Counted from the stretch's first letter, positions 1-13,338 are shown. The stretch is DNA of 64,000 nucleotides from Diphasiastrum complanatum (GCA_029204225.1 CM055104.1:45205835-45269834), one strand, 5' to 3'. Notes: generated from the sequence alone by a model not told the origin. Program-made: numbers and translations.

Positions 1-85
1 AAAAATCACACTACATTGCAAAATGTTGGCACAGTAGCCGAAACTATACTATAGGCCAATTTTTTAAAGGCCGTAATTCTCACTC
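1..85 (+). repeat. Dispersed repeat, copy 1
   Basis: This stretch matches 10184-10292 in the same orientation: both contain a near-identical run through CTATACTATAGGCC, a T-rich spacer and AAAGGCCGTAATT. The second copy carries an internal partial duplication of the AAAGGCC part. The parent element is not recognised. The rest of 86-342 shows no coding signal. Confidence 0.6.
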
Positions 86-342
86 CGTGGGATATGCATC
101 CATTCCACCATCTTGTGTCAGTTGATGTATGGCTAAAGCATAAGCCCTTAATATTTTGTCTTTCAGATGGTACCTATTGGTCATTCCATATATTAACAAC
201 TAAGAATTCCCACACACTCTAAGATGGCTCTCTTTTGGTCTCAACTTTGTTGCCATATTTAATTCTAATATGGCACTTTTGAACTCTACAACATTGTTTG
301 TAAAATGCATTCCCAAATACACCCCCATATTGGTTATCTGCA

Positions 343-811
343 ATGACCAAGGGGAAGACTAAGGTTAATGATTGCCCCTCAACCAATAAGATTCAACCAA
401 AGTCTCTTTGTTCCACAATGCAACAGCCCAAACCAATGCCAAACCCGGGTATAACCATTCTTCAAAGGCCAAATCCAGGGAATCCACGCCCGAAACAGCC
501 AATTGTACAGCAAGAACTAGCACCTACAATGACAAAGCCTCGTCCTAAATCTTTGATATTGTCTGCTGAGGAAAATCTTCAGGTTATGGCATACCATGAA
601 TACCTGGACAGACAAGAGAGTCAAGCAAGCATGTCATATCCACATTATGATTTGGGGGTCCATGACATTAGGACCAGTTGCGCCGATCTATGAGAATCCA
701 TTATATCAGCAAGATTTATGTCGGGATCCTCCGATGGAATGCCTCGACTACTCAATTGAAAATCAACAAGGTTATCCGATATGGCCACCAGACCCTTATG
801 GGTATTATTGA
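343..811 (+). pseudogene. Unrecognised proline-rich ORF, broken by one frameshift
   Basis: An open frame from 343 encodes a Pro/Gln-rich N-terminal half. Near 650-690 the sense shifts to a second frame (seen from 596), which runs to a stop at 811 after a Pro/Tyr-rich tail ending PPDPYGYY. The two frames read as one protein of roughly 155 residues with a single indel. No family is recognised. It lies about 190 bases upstream of an LTR in the same orientation, so it is probably internal sequence of that element, in the slot where Tat-type gypsy elements carry additional ORFs. A gag tail is the alternative. Confidence 0.35.
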
Positions 812-839
812 AAATCTGGCAAGTCCAAGTTCTTGCTAA

Positions 840-1000
840 TCGCCATCATCCAATAAAGCCTTAGGTTTTACGTAAGCGAATTCTACCCATGCTTTTCCTG
901 AAGCACCATGTCCCAACAATAAAAGAATAGACAACAGCGCCCCTTCACGATCCTTGCAGCCTAGTGCTGAGGGACCGGCACTACTTTGGGTCGTGGACCC
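840..1000 (+). other. 3' internal end of an LTR element, with polypurine-like tract
   Basis: The last 40 bases resemble the sequence just before the 3' LTR at 17732: both have AGTGC-GAGGGACCG-CACTACTT followed by a short G/T-rich stretch and then the LTR. This identifies the + strand orientation and places the minus-end of the LTR at 1001. GAGGGACCGG is the probable polypurine tract. Confidence 0.55.
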
Positions 1001-1476
1001 TGTTGTGGGTATTTCCTGTACAATAATAAACAAGTGGGTCCCACCACTTAAAATATTGTTGGCCAAGCCTTACCTAGTAGGCCTTGCCACAGTACATTGT
1101 ACAGTTAGAATAATAAGTGCGAGGGCACCGGCTTCTTGCGTGTATAAGACCGACCTAGTGACCATGCAAATCGGATAAATAGAACTTAAATAAAAGGACT
1201 TTGGGCCTTAGTAGAATAAATTAATTAAAAAGCCCAAATTCAAGTTCATAAGGTTTTAAGTTAAAAGGGAATCTCTCAAACTCACATGAATCATGTGAGT
1301 TTGGTCCTTTTCCTAATGAACCATTAGATTGAAGTTCATATAGTTTGAAGGGCTAGGATGTCATTGTAAATAGGCCAATGAGAGCCAAGATGGTCCTCCC
1401 TCCTCAACTACATAAGGAGGCCATTTTCCATTGTACATAGATTCCACTCTTCACAATAAAGCTCTCTTCTTCTTCT

Positions 1477-1543
<67 letters not shown>

Positions 1544-1887
1544 CAAGGGTGATTGGTGCATAGCTATGGGTAGGCGCACGAGCCCCCATAGCCCCAACCA
1601 TCATCGGTGAGCTCTCTTCTCTCTCTAATTTCTCTCTCTCTTCTCTCTCTCCTCTCTCTTCCTATGTTGGGATAGAATAGCTTTGGGTAGGTGCTCGAGC
1701 CCCCAAAGTCTTTCTCAACCTAGGATTTCCCTCTCTCTCTTCTCTCCTCTCTCTAAGTAGCGACCGAATAGTTTGGGGAAGGTGCTCGGGCCTCCCAAGC
1801 TTCTCGCTACTTGGAACTTCTTTCTCTCTTCTTGCTATGCAGGTGAAGGCAAGGTTGCCGCTCCCAGCGATGAACCTCTATACTACA
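1001..1887 (+). repeat. LTR of a + strand element related to the 12665-18548 family
   Basis: It begins TGTTGTGGGTATT, close to the TGTTGGGGGTATT start of the LTRs at 12665 and 17732, and ends ACTACA at 1887, giving TG...CA termini. A CCAAT box lies near 1372 and an AATAAA signal near 1456, followed by a long CT tract. At 1888 the sequence switches to a minus-strand integrase, so this is the 3' LTR of an element inserted there. The rest of that element lies to the left and partly outside the window. Its internal sequence has diverged strongly from the other family members. Confidence 0.6.
1480..1541. repeat. (CT)n microsatellite inside the LTR
   Basis: About 30 CT units follow a short TTC repeat. 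Open frames across it (Arg-Glu or Ser-Leu repeats) are translation artefacts. Shorter CT-rich stretches continue to about 1830. Confidence 0.95.
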
Positions 1888-2515
1888 TTGACGACACAAC
1901 AATATAGTAGCTGTTTGTTTGTACTCTCAGCTTGGCCATTGGCTTGTGGGTGATATGGGGTACTTTTTCTATGCCTAATCAACAATTGTTCTGTCAAAGC
2001 CTTAATAGTTTTGTTAAAGAAATGTCTACCTCTATCAAACACTAACTCTTTGGGTGCTCCGAATTTTCCTATCACTTGTTCGAATAAGAACCATGCCGTC
2101 TCTTTGGCATTACCATTTGCTACTACTCTGGCTTCTTCCCACTTAGTAAAATAGTCGGTGGCTAGGACTATATAGTGCTTCCTGCTTGATGATGCAAGGT
2201 GGATGGGTCCCATGAAATCTATTCTCCATTTTTCAAATGGTAGCATCACTTGTATTGGCACTAAAGAACGTGTTCGATTGGCATGTTGATCGATCCTTTG
2301 GCAAATATCACAGTTACGTGCATACAAATGAGCATCACGAAAAATAGTAGGCCACCCGTATCCTGCCCTGAGTACCTTCTGTGTTGTCAATTGTCCTGCA
2401 ATATGGCCTCCACATACCGAATCATGACATTCTTCTAAAACAAAATTGACCTCTCCTGGTGTAATACATCATCTATACAATCCTTCTATACCTCGTCTGT
2501 AGAACAACTGATCAG
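1888..2515 (-). pseudogene. Ty3/gypsy integrase fragment
   Basis: Read on the minus strand, it starts with the zinc-binding part (a His in GGHIAG and the CDICQR Cys pair) and continues into the DDE core. The three catalytic acidic residues are visible: Asp in RIDFMGP, Asp in VFDRGRHF, Glu in NGQAES. The frame is open from 2390 to 1888, where the LTR at 1001-1887 cuts it. Upstream of the zinc motif a TGA or TAG breaks the frame. This is the C-terminal part of the polyprotein whose RT and protease lie at 5490-7652; the piece between is interrupted by 2520-5490. Not functional. Confidence 0.85.
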
Positions 2516-2519
2516 ACAG

Positions 2520-3124
2520 ATCTTGATTCTACCAACAAAGCTCATAATTTACTTAACAAAGGATGAGAAAGAAACAAACACGAACTCAAAACTTTTTCTA
2601 CTCATGACCAAGTCGAAAAGATTCATAAAAGATTCGCGAAACAGTGTTGTGTGGAAGCTCGTGGCTTTCTTGTTGAAGCTTGAAAGATTCGCGAACAGAA
2701 TCTTGTCACGAAATTTTTTTGTTTCTTGTTCAAGCCTCAGATGTCGTGAAATTGTGGCGAATAATTTGCGAAATCTTCTGGACTGTTCTTCAAGCTCAAG
2801 AATTGTCATCCGTCACGAACGATTCGCGAATGACAAAAATGTCACGAAGAGACAAGTGTCACGAACAATTCGCGAAACATGAAGCTGAAACGAAGAGACA
2901 GACTGTTGCGAAATATTTGTGAACAGAATTTATTCGACTCTAAGAAACCAGAACGTTGTTGAATATCAACCGTCAAAAACATTGGATTCTGTTATAAAAG
3001 AAAAAAGGCCAAAGGACTTATCCTATAACAATATAAATACATGTGCACTTATAGTAATAACATACTCTCAGATTCAAGCTCAGACTTAGACTCAGACTAA
3101 CTTATTTACTTATGCACTTGCGCA
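2520..3124 (+). other. LTR-like block with repeated TTCGCGAA and TCACGAA words
   Basis: No reading frame makes sense. The block contains four ATTCGCGAA words (2632, 2687, 2822, 2868) and several TCACGAA words, then a TATAAATA box at 3032-3039. It interrupts a gypsy polyprotein and continues at 5179-5490 beyond a second insertion. The most economical reading is an old solo LTR in + orientation. Similar words recur near 27560-27800 and 62680-63370. Termini are not resolved. Confidence 0.4.
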
Positions 3125-3239
3125 CTTATGTACTTTTTGTAAAAGAGATACCACAAGGCAAAAAGAAAAATGTATATTGATTCAGACTCAAAATTATAAA
3201 AATTCATTTTCTGATCAAAGTTTCCATCGTTTATCTAAT
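3125..3239. repeat. 115-bp flanking duplication, left copy
   Basis: Direct copy of 5179-5293, from CTTATGTAC to TTATCTAAT, with roughly ten differences by eye. The two copies sit exactly at the two ends of the inserted block 3240-5178. Confidence 0.9.
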
Positions 3240-3451
3240 AGAGCACCCCCAAAAGTCAAGATAGGGTCCCTTAACATAATTAGACTTTACTTGGACCCAT
3301 GAATTACTACTAGACCAAAATTGGGTCCAACTCAACTAAAACTGACTTAACATGGTCTAAATAATAAACCTAACCCATGGTTACACAAGTCTCGACCTTC
3401 TGGGTCAAAGTAACCTATGGGAAACTAGCATTATCATTTATTACTCTAACA
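3240..3451 (-). repeat. Truncated 3' LTR of a small copia-like insertion
   Basis: On the minus strand it starts TGTTAGAGTAATAA after a purine tract (AAGTAGGG), the typical LTR start. About 135 bases (3240-3376) match 5041-5177 with only a few differences. The other end of the LTR is missing here; the copy continues directly into the 115-bp duplication. Confidence 0.65.
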
Positions 3452-4007
3452 CCCTACTTAAATGACAATGTTTAAAACATAACATGACATGAAGTATGAA
3501 AAGTTGCAACAAAAATGCAAAGTGTTGAACTCCATGTAGCCGAAAAAGAAAAGATGTAGCTTGCTATCCAAGCTTAATGCTGCCAAAAAAAAACTTCAGC
3601 TTGAAGCAGTCGAAGTAGCCAAAATCTCAGCCCCAATCATGCCCGATGTAGAAGAGATGTAGAATACGAAGTGCAGTAGCATCAAGTCGAAGAGTGAAGA
3701 CAAGCATGCTCCATCCAAAGTAGATAACCAAAAAACCAGCCACTAGCCGAAATATGAATTTGCAATTCATCAATGGTTCCCACATGATTCCATAAGTCTT
3801 CTTACCACAAGAAATATAAAGAAGAGTATGATACTCTTTTACCATCACATCCTCCCGAATCTTACTATCAATGATCTGCTCACCAACACTAAGTAAGACA
3901 GCACTGTCATCATAAGAAGTAAACATCAAAACATGAAAATTAGCATAAGGTACTGATTTTGGTGAGGCATGTGTGTTTCTTCCAAGGTAAAAAGATGTTT
4001 TGCTATC

Positions 4008-4751
4008 CTACAAAGACTCGGACAACCAACAAAATTTTGTAGCAGATTGTCCAACAGCCACAAAATCACCAACACTTTGCTCTCCAAAGTGTTCCAAATG
4101 TGGACCTTGTTGTCCAAAAACTTTCCGCAGGCCGTTCCCGACGCATAATAGGATGCTCATGATGTAACATAGTCTGAAAATGATCAATAAACCATGGCTG
4201 AATCTGGTGTCCAGCATCTTCAAGAAAAAACCCAACAACTTGCCACTTTGAACACTCAAAAAATCCAGCAACACGCCACTTTGAACCAATGTACTTATTG
4301 ACATGATTTTTTCTCCTCCTCCATTAGTACAAAATGGCTTCAAAAAATGCTTGATTTCAGCCTTTTCCAAAACATCATCTTGAGAAACTTGCTCATTAAG
4401 TTCTTCACTAATGCATCCATCATTTGCAACAAATGGCTCAAGAGAAGAAGAATCCTTTACCAAATGATCAAACTTTGCATGACTTTGCTCTTCTACCTTC
4501 GAAGAGGATGAAGGAGAGAGGAGAAAGCATGATGATGAATCCTTTATTCGGTACATCTTTAAAAGTGTTTCCCAAGCACTTTTAGATGTCATGCAAAATC
4601 TCGAATGATATAAGATAGATCTTGTTACCAATAAAATCTTGATCATCACGTCGATGCAAAATCTCAGCTTGCAACTCCATGAAGAATAGTTGGTGCCATC
4701 CAACATATCTTCACCTGAACAAGTACGAATTGCTCCCAAATCTCTTGCCAT
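4008..4751 (-). pseudogene. Copia-type gag fragment fused to unrelated sequence
   Basis: The N-terminal part reads as a copia gag of the UBN2/Retrotran_gag type: LDGTNYSSWSCKLRF and SAWETLLKMYRIKDSS are the recognisable stretches, about residues 17-70 of 247. The rest is Ser/Glu-rich and then not recognisable. No zinc knuckle, protease, integrase or RT follows before the 3' LTR at 3451. With the two LTR pieces it forms a short non-autonomous insertion of about 1.9 kb. Shadow frames at 3627-4117 add nothing. Confidence 0.6.
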
Positions 4752-5040
4752 AAGATTCAGCCAAGAAGATAAACTTTTTCAAACCCTAAATGTGCCCTAA
4801 AAGACACAAAAGCCAGCAAGTATCAAATCTGACAAATCAGCACCGGAATGTATCAAAACCACACATTAGATGGATGAAGAAGAGGGAGAAGGTTAGGCAC
4901 CCTCAAGGAGAGAGAAAGTAGTAGCAATGCTTGAAAGGGAATGAATTACAAATGAACACTGGGTACATATAAATAGGCCTTCCAAGGGCCTAGACTCTTC
5001 CAAACCCTAAGTTCTAGAACCGTCCAAGACCCACTACTAA

Positions 5041-5178
5041 TTATAGGACACTCCCAAAAGTCAAGATAGGGTCTCTTAACATAATTAGACTTTACTTGGA
5101 CCCACGAATTACTATTGGACCAAAATTGGGTCCAACTCAACTAAAACTGACTTAACATGGTCTAAATAATAAACCTAT
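5041..5178 (-). repeat. Truncated 5' LTR of the small copia-like insertion
   Basis: Matches 3240-3376 almost base for base, in the same orientation. It lacks the opposite end from that copy: here the TGTTAG-side 75 bases are missing. It joins directly to the second copy of the 115-bp duplication. Sequence left of it, to about 4870, probably belongs to the same LTR. Confidence 0.6.
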
Positions 5179-5293
5179 CTTACGTACTTTTTGTAAAAGA
5201 GATACCACAAGGCAATAAGAAAAATGTATATTGATTCGAACTCAAAATTATAAAAATTCGTAATCTGGTCAAAGTTTCAGTCGTTTATCTAAT
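5179..5293. repeat. 115-bp flanking duplication, right copy
   Basis: Partner of 3125-3239, in direct orientation. The block continues to about 5490 in AT-rich sequence without coding signal, then gypsy coding sequence resumes. Confidence 0.9.
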
Positions 5294-5489
5294 TATCTAA
5301 TTGTCTATCGCATTCGCACATATATTTTCAATTTTCGCACCCATAGTAATTTTGCATGCATAATTTAATCATAATAGAACTGCTCTATTAGTATATAGAT
5401 CAGATTCAGGCATGATTAAAAAAACGCTGATATTGATGTGATTTATTCAACCTCTAATTGTGTTCTCTAAGGAAGAATTAGCAAAACCT

Positions 5490-7310
5490 TTCTAACAATT
5501 TCGCAGAACCTTTCCTACATCGTTTGTATAGGATGCCTCCTATTAGTGAGAATCTCAGGGCTTGTAAATGTAGTTTTCTCTTTTCTTGATGAGACATGGA
5601 TTCTAATACTATAAGTGTTGAAAGATAAGTGGCTATATTGGCGTACCATTGAGGTATCATAGTTGTGTCTATTTTCATCAAGTCTTTCACTTGGTCAATC
5701 TCCCAGTCACTATCTTCAGTTTTTATGTTGCCTAACTCGCAAATGCAATTGTTCAACCCTTGTAACCGTAGTGGTTTACTTTCGAGTTTGTAGTCAAATT
5801 TCTATAAAGTTAGAATCCACTTTATCAATTGATCTGGTGGTTCCAACTTGTTCATCATCATGGTCACAGCCTCGCTTTTGGTGTAGAATGTTACCTTCCT
5901 ATGAAGTAAATAATGTCTAAATTTCGTAGTGGCATAGGCTATTCCTAAGCATATTCTTTCAGCTTTTGAATAGTTTAGTTCGATAGCTTTCAATTTTATC
6001 CATGTGAATATTGTGGGGTGATAAACTTTATTCCACGCTTGGGATAAACAACAGTTGATGCAAGTAGCCGTGGTGCTAGTAAACACGTGAAATGGTCTGT
6101 CTCGTACATGGGTGATTTCAAGATTGGTGCCTCAGCTAGTGCTTTTTTTAAATCCTTAAATGCTTGTTCACATTCACTAGTCCATTCCCACTTTGTATCT
6201 TCTCGAAGTAAACTAGTCATGGGGTAGATACGTGATGCATACGCCATCACATATCGTTTGTAGTAACCAGAGGAGCCTAGGAATGACTGCAATTGTTCTA
6301 ACATCATTGTGAGTTTTTCAAGATCAATAGCCATCCCATATCAACTGATTATGTGCCCTAGTAAAACTTCGTAAGGGATTCCAAATACGCATTTGTTGGC
6401 ATTCAGAGCCAAACAGGTTGTTGCACATTTCTCAAATCAATTTTCTAGTACAACTAGATGATCATCAACAAAGATTTTCAATTTGGTATCTAGAATGTCC
6501 TCAAAGTGTTGATTGATGAAGCATTGATACGTAGCAGGAGCATTGGTTAATTCAAAATGGCATGACATGATAGGCAAAGGTTTCAAAAGTGGCTGTAAAG
6601 GTAGTTTTCAACTTATCCCTCTCATCAATGGCTATTTGATTATACCCTGCGAAACAATCCATAAACGAGTAAATCTCTTTTCCTGCCAGCTCTTCTAGTA
6701 GTTGATCGATAAATGGTAGGGGGTAATAATCCTTCCTGGTATGTTGGTTCAGCTTCTTGTAGTCTACACATATGCGGATTTGAGTGGAATTCTTCTTAGG
6801 ACAGGGTACTATTGGTGAGCACCATTCAGTATTCTCTACTAGGTAAATTAATCCGGCCTTCCTTAGTCTCTCCAACTTTGTGAATACTCTGGCTCTTAAG
6901 TGTAATGTTAACATCCACTGTCTCTGTCGTACAGGTTTACTTCCCTCAATGAGTGGTATACTATGAGTGACTAGAGACGGGGGTATTCCTTTCAAATCAT
7001 CATAGTCCCAAGCAAATATGTTATGATATTTCTCACATAGTCCTTTATACGCTTGTTTCTCTAGGCTGGTCAAGTGTGCCCCTACTTTTATGTTCTTTGG
7101 ATTGTCATATGTCCCTATATTTATCAAATATTCATATGTGTTTCGCACTTTAGGAGGTTTTTCTTCTGGTGCATTCCATTCCAGTTCTAATATTTCGTCA
7201 GCATCACTCTCGGTAGGATCTTCTTCGCTATCAGTCACTTCCTCCCACTCAGTGGAAGGTAGTGGGGCTCGTTCGGATTGGGGCACCTTTGGGTAATCAT
7301 CTATCACCAC
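5490..7310 (-). pseudogene. Ty3/gypsy reverse transcriptase and RNase H, degraded
   Basis: Reading from 7310 leftwards: an N-terminal linker, then RT with the primer-grip region, the palm motif YSFMDCFAGYNQI (6670 region) and the catalytic FVDD at 6461-6472. The thumb and connection (FLGSSGYYKRY near 6270) and RNase H follow, to about 5500. At least one in-frame stop follows FVDD (near 6437), and two frame changes lie between 6000 and 6340. The linker to integrase (GGILYKR) ends at about 5530. A similar linker is present again at about 2510, so the two halves overlap slightly; they may come from two related copies or carry a short duplication. Confidence 0.85.
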
Positions 7311-7385
7311 TCATTCCTTACCTCTCCCAAAAACAAGTACTCCTGCTGGGATATCCACCATACAATCACTTAGTCTTAGCCATGG

Positions 7386-7652
7386 TCATCCTAACAACAT
7401 GGAGTACCCCCTATTTCCAGCATACATTCGCATCACATAGAAATCCACTTCAATGGCTTTCCTGGCTATAGTCATGGGAATGTTACGTAACTCACCTTCT
7501 AGTTTGATGATATAATTGTTGGCTAACTTCAAGGTAGTAAGGGTGGCTGATTCTACATTGAATCCTAGGCGGTCAGGTAACTCCAAGCTTAGAATATTAA
7601 CAGCAGATCCCGCATCCACTATGGCCCCTGATACTAATAGTCCATCTATCAT
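7386..7652 (-). pseudogene. Ty3/gypsy aspartic protease
   Basis: The minus-strand frame shows the retropepsin active site IVDAGSAVNILS near residue 11, followed by LPDRLGF and the second half to YSMLLG. Its place, between RT (to the left) and gag (to the right), is the normal gag-PR-RT-RH-IN order of Ty3/gypsy elements read on the minus strand. The frame is separate from RT, so the polyprotein is broken. Confidence 0.7.
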
Positions 7653-7699
7653 AACATCTACTTTTGGGTATCTCCATCATTTCTTCAAAAGGTTGTTCG

Positions 7700-8460
7700 G
7701 GGTTTCTGGATGTTGGAATCCTCATCATCTATTTCAATTTCTTTTTCACGGTAGGAGCTAACCGCACTAGTTTCCATAATCCTATTTCCACTTTCATATC
7801 TTCTAACCCTTTCTGCAATTCGTCAGTCCAAAGTTCCTTATATTTTACTCTCCTCGTAGTCTTGGGTCTTGGTTTCAATTTGGGGTTTCTTGGTGCAAGT
7901 AATGGTCTCATTGGCTATCGGTCATATAAACATGACATCTTCTTCCCTTCTAATTCTGAGACTTCTCCCTCTTCCTTCTCTTTCGGTGGCTCTTCTTTCT
8001 TTTTTTCTAATGGTAGCAAAGTGACTGGTTGTGGTGTAACCACCTCCTTAGGCCTTTCAGGTTTTTATGGTTGTTTCTCCTTTGGTTGAGTTTTCAATCC
8101 ACTCCGGTTGACTATCAATACCTCTTCCCTAGCTTTCTGTGTCCCTATGTTTTCTATTTCAATAAGGTTGACTGGCGGTCATTCCTCATGCATCTTGAAC
8201 TTTCCTTTCTCAATTGCCGTAAACTTATGGTCTTTTTGCAAAAAATTTGCTTGTCTTGATGGACTCTCATTACTAGGCTCGGGAAGTCTATGATTAATTG
8301 GCCCTGGTATTCGATCCCCATAGTTTAAAGCATATATGCATCTCTTCTACTCCAACATCTATCCTCCAAATGGCCTAATTTTTGACAATATCGACGTATT
8401 GTGTTTCGGTTCAGATGATTGCCTTGGCAGTAGACCCGATACTACAGTACGTGGGCTTTG
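7700..8460 (-). pseudogene. Ty3/gypsy gag C-terminal region with a damaged zinc knuckle
   Basis: Minus-strand reading gives VYCQGNH followed by RRYCQKLGHLEDRCW near 8370-8450. This is a CCHC knuckle whose first Cys appears as Arg. A Lys/Glu/Pro-rich linker follows to about 7730. Frames change several times. The N-terminal gag domain is not found to the right. The + strand frames here are shadows. Confidence 0.55.
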
Positions 8461-10183
<1,723 letters not shown>

Positions 10184-10292
10184 CAAAAATCATAATACAT
10201 TGCAGAATGTTGGCATAGAAACTATACTATAGGCCGATTTTTTAAAGGCCGTCAAAAATTTTAAAGGCCAATTTTAAGGCCGTAATTCCTCT
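10184..10292 (+). repeat. Dispersed repeat, copy 2
   Basis: Same orientation and nearly the same sequence as 1-85, with an internal repeat of the AAAGGCC segment. Possibly pieces of one repeat family on either side of the gypsy block. Confidence 0.6.
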
Positions 10293-10441
10293 AGCCACAT
10301 TACGGACGGGCTGGGACCCCTATCTATTGGCGATTTTTAGCCATTTTACATTAAAATTTTGCGGTTTTTACATGCTGATATCTACACTATATCAAAATAA
10401 AGCTCCAATATTAGCTTGATTTTTGGTGTCAAAAATTCGGC

Positions 10442-12659
10442 TAACACATCCTTCCACGCTACAAGGTCGATCCTATATTTGTCATAAGAAACACAGGCCT
10501 CAAGCATTTTTTCGGAACTGATTCGCCACAATGTTGCTTCTTCATCGTGGCTTTTATAAACAATATTGTCTACCTTTAGTGTCGCAACTGTATTCTACAA
10601 TGGCTGGACAATATCCTACAGCTGCTTCAACGTCTTTGATTCGGCCATATCTTTCTCAGCTGTAGCATTCCTCAATTGATCTTTTAGCTCTTTATTTGTG
10701 AGGCACTTTGGGTGTGTCTCTCATGTTGTAGCGAACTTTGGAGGGTTCGCAGTTGTTGTTTAAGCAATGCGTTCTCGTTTTCGAATTGATTTGATTGATC
10801 CTGCATTGCTTCCAATGCCTCTAGAGTAGCATCAAATCTGCCTTTGGCTTCCTCTAGGGTTGTGTCCTTCTTTGACGGCTCAATGCGGGCTTCTTCAAGC
10901 TCTTTATTCTTTCTGGATAGTTCATAATGAGCTTTGATCAGCTCCTGGTCTTTTTGTGATAATGCAGATTAAGTTGTTGTAAATTTTGCGTTCAGCTTCC
11001 TTGATACTTTCTCTAGAGTGACGATGTGGTGAATGGTTGCCTGAGTATCTAGCAAAAGGTGGCTGAAGACTTGTTCAAAGATGTCTTCATTCAAAAATCC
11101 AAGTTCTTTTTCGTCTTCTTCAGTACCTTGTTTTTGTTGAAGATCGGGCATCTCATGATCTCGGTTTGTCTCTTCTGCCTGAATATCCTGCTACTGCTCG
11201 ATTTCTTTTTGCTGAGTGGCATGAGGTTTGATTTGCCTTTCATGGACACTGTTGTAATTGGAATCTGGCTTGTACTGTGATGAGGGTGATGATTTCCTCA
11301 CCGAACTTTCATTCTTCTGAGTTGATGATGATGACGCAAGTTTAGTTGAGGTTGCCTTTGATGTCTACATCTATGAATCGCCCTCTTCAATAGATGGAGC
11401 AAATTCTGGCAAGAGTGGAGCAATTCTGGTATCTTCTTGTACAAATCCTAGCAAGCATACATAGTATTCCAAACTAGAAACATAGTTTGGAAAACTATTT
11501 ATCTTTAATCATTTTACAGAATGGCTTAAAAGCAATATGTCCAAAAGCAATTAGCTCTCCATTTAGAGCTCTAAGCAAATATCCCATATTCTTATTGGAT
11601 ATTGTATACTCTTGCTCAGGTAGAAATATTGAAGCAAGAGCAAAGCGGACAAAACTTTTCAATTTAGGGTCTCTGCTATAAGATAACTTGTACCCTCTCT
11701 TCTCAAGGTATGCTTCTTCCCAGAAGACTCCGCTTCAGGTAATATAATCAGGTTTTGTTATTGGAATAATAGAGTCTATAGGCAAGCCTAATGCATGACA
11801 GTGAAAGTCTTCTGTAATAACAGTTTTCAGATTGCGGACAACACTACAAGTGTGTCCATCCTTGGTTTCATCTAGATTTCGAATTAGCTCATGGCATAAT
11901 TCTGATAAAATAATCGAAGGGTTGAATTGAAGCAATTCTTCAATTCTAGATCGAATGGCAAAGGGTTGCAAAACCTGTAAGGCTGGTTTTGGAGGAGTTT
12001 TAAAAATGATAGCATTGATAGCGGCCATTGCAAAGGTTTCGAATGCAAGAAAACTAGCGATGGCAGTAGTGAGCGTGTTGGATCGTAACAAGAGGAACAA
12101 TGTGACAATCACGAAGGCAGCAGAGAAAGTGATAATGAACAAAAAAGTAGAAGCGTTTGAAGTGTTTGGCATAGTAATGATATGTCGGCGAATAGACCAA
12201 TATTTTTTAAAAAGTGTCTTCCTAATATTGAAGGTACAGTCCTAAAAAATAAAGTTCAAAATTATCAAATGTAAATAGCTTCTTTGGTAAACTAAATTGG
12301 CCAAATATCGCGAAACCATATGTGTCACAATTTTTGCTTACTAAAAATGGTATGTATACAAACATAACAAATTCCACACTGGTGTCGCAATTTTTGTGTA
12401 ACACAATGAGAATTATATGTGAAGCGAAGGTGTCGGGTTTAATTTCACATATTTCTTATATGTTGTAAATAGGTAGAAAACAAATACAAACAATGTCGGA
12501 ATTTTCGAAATAGCCCATGTCCTAGCTGGGCCATCGTAAACATCTTTCGATTATGGCATCTGTTCTTCGGGTTCACGATGTGCTTTGGGTAACATGATAA
12601 CCACATCATTAGTGTATAATGTTTAAAATGTTTAGGCATATCATGCTGGACTACATTTG
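10442..12659 (-). pseudogene. Unrecognised membrane/coiled-coil protein region of a gag-protease element
   Basis: Read leftwards from 12659. A short basic stretch runs to a stop near 12445. A frame follows with a hydrophobic helix (LFIITFSAAFVIVTLFLLL, about 12090-12150) and a soluble part to 11735. The sense continues past a stop through AYLEKRGYKLSY and MGYLLRALNGEL to about 11490. Lower down (10930-10720) a Glu/Gln/Lys-rich heptad stretch reads as coiled coil (EALEAMQDQSNQFENEN). Multiple stops and shifts. No family is recognised. It is the continuation of the minus-strand element at 18554-21565, split by the insertion 12665-18548. Confidence 0.45.
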
Positions 12660-12664
12660 CTTGT

Positions 12665-13320
12665 TGTTGGGGGTATTCCCGACGAATTGTAAATAAATAA
12701 AATCGACCAATAAAATGTGTTGTGAGGGCATGGCATCCTGCGCGTATAAGCCCATGGCCCAATGAGCACACAAGTTAAGCTGTAAATAAAATAGTAGACT
12801 TGGGCCCCTTCGTAATTAAAATAAAACTTGAGGCCCAAAGTCAATTTTAAATTTAGTTTACTTTTTTAAAGTTGGGTCCAACTTATGAATCTTGTGATTC
12901 CAATGTACTTTTTGTGGACCCTTGGATCAAGCTGGGTCCACGATGAATGGATAGGATCGATGTAAATATTAGCCAATAGGATTTTGGGGCAAGGGCCTTC
13001 CCCATTTATAAAAAGGCACCATTTGTACTCTATTTTCATGCTTAATGAGAAGGAGAAAACTCTACCACTTTTTGGACAGAAGCATCCTCATTTGCTATTC
13101 ACTACTTGCTAATGCTTTTGATTGTGTTTTCCATTCAATCATGATAAAGGTAGTTTAGGGGAGTAGAGTTAGTGGAAGTAGTGTTAGTGGTGGTAGAGTT
13201 AGACGAAAAGTAGGGAACTAACTAAAAGTAGCATCTATGCATAGTTAGGTGCCTATCCAGTGAACTAATTCTTATTGACAGGCGGGAGGGCTACAACTAC
13301 AGCAGATCGAAGACCCTACA
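12665..13320 (+). repeat. 5' LTR of the 12665 element
   Basis: TGT...ACA ends. A CCAAT box at 12973-12977 and TATAAAA at 13007-13013 mark the promoter. Compared with the 3' LTR it lacks about 165 bases between TTTTCCATT and CAATCATGAT (near 13135); elsewhere the two are very similar. Confidence 0.92.
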
Positions 13321-13321
13321 G

Positions 13322-13336
13322 TGGCGCCATTTCTAA
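13322..13336 (+). promoter_or_regulatory. Primer binding site, TGGCGCC type
   Basis: TGGCGCCATTTCTA begins one base after the LTR end. TGGCGCC starts are complementary to a tRNA ending GGCGCCA, as used by Athila/Tat-type gypsy elements (often tRNA-Asp). The match beyond the first seven bases could not be judged. Confidence 0.7.
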
Positions 13337-13338
13337 CT

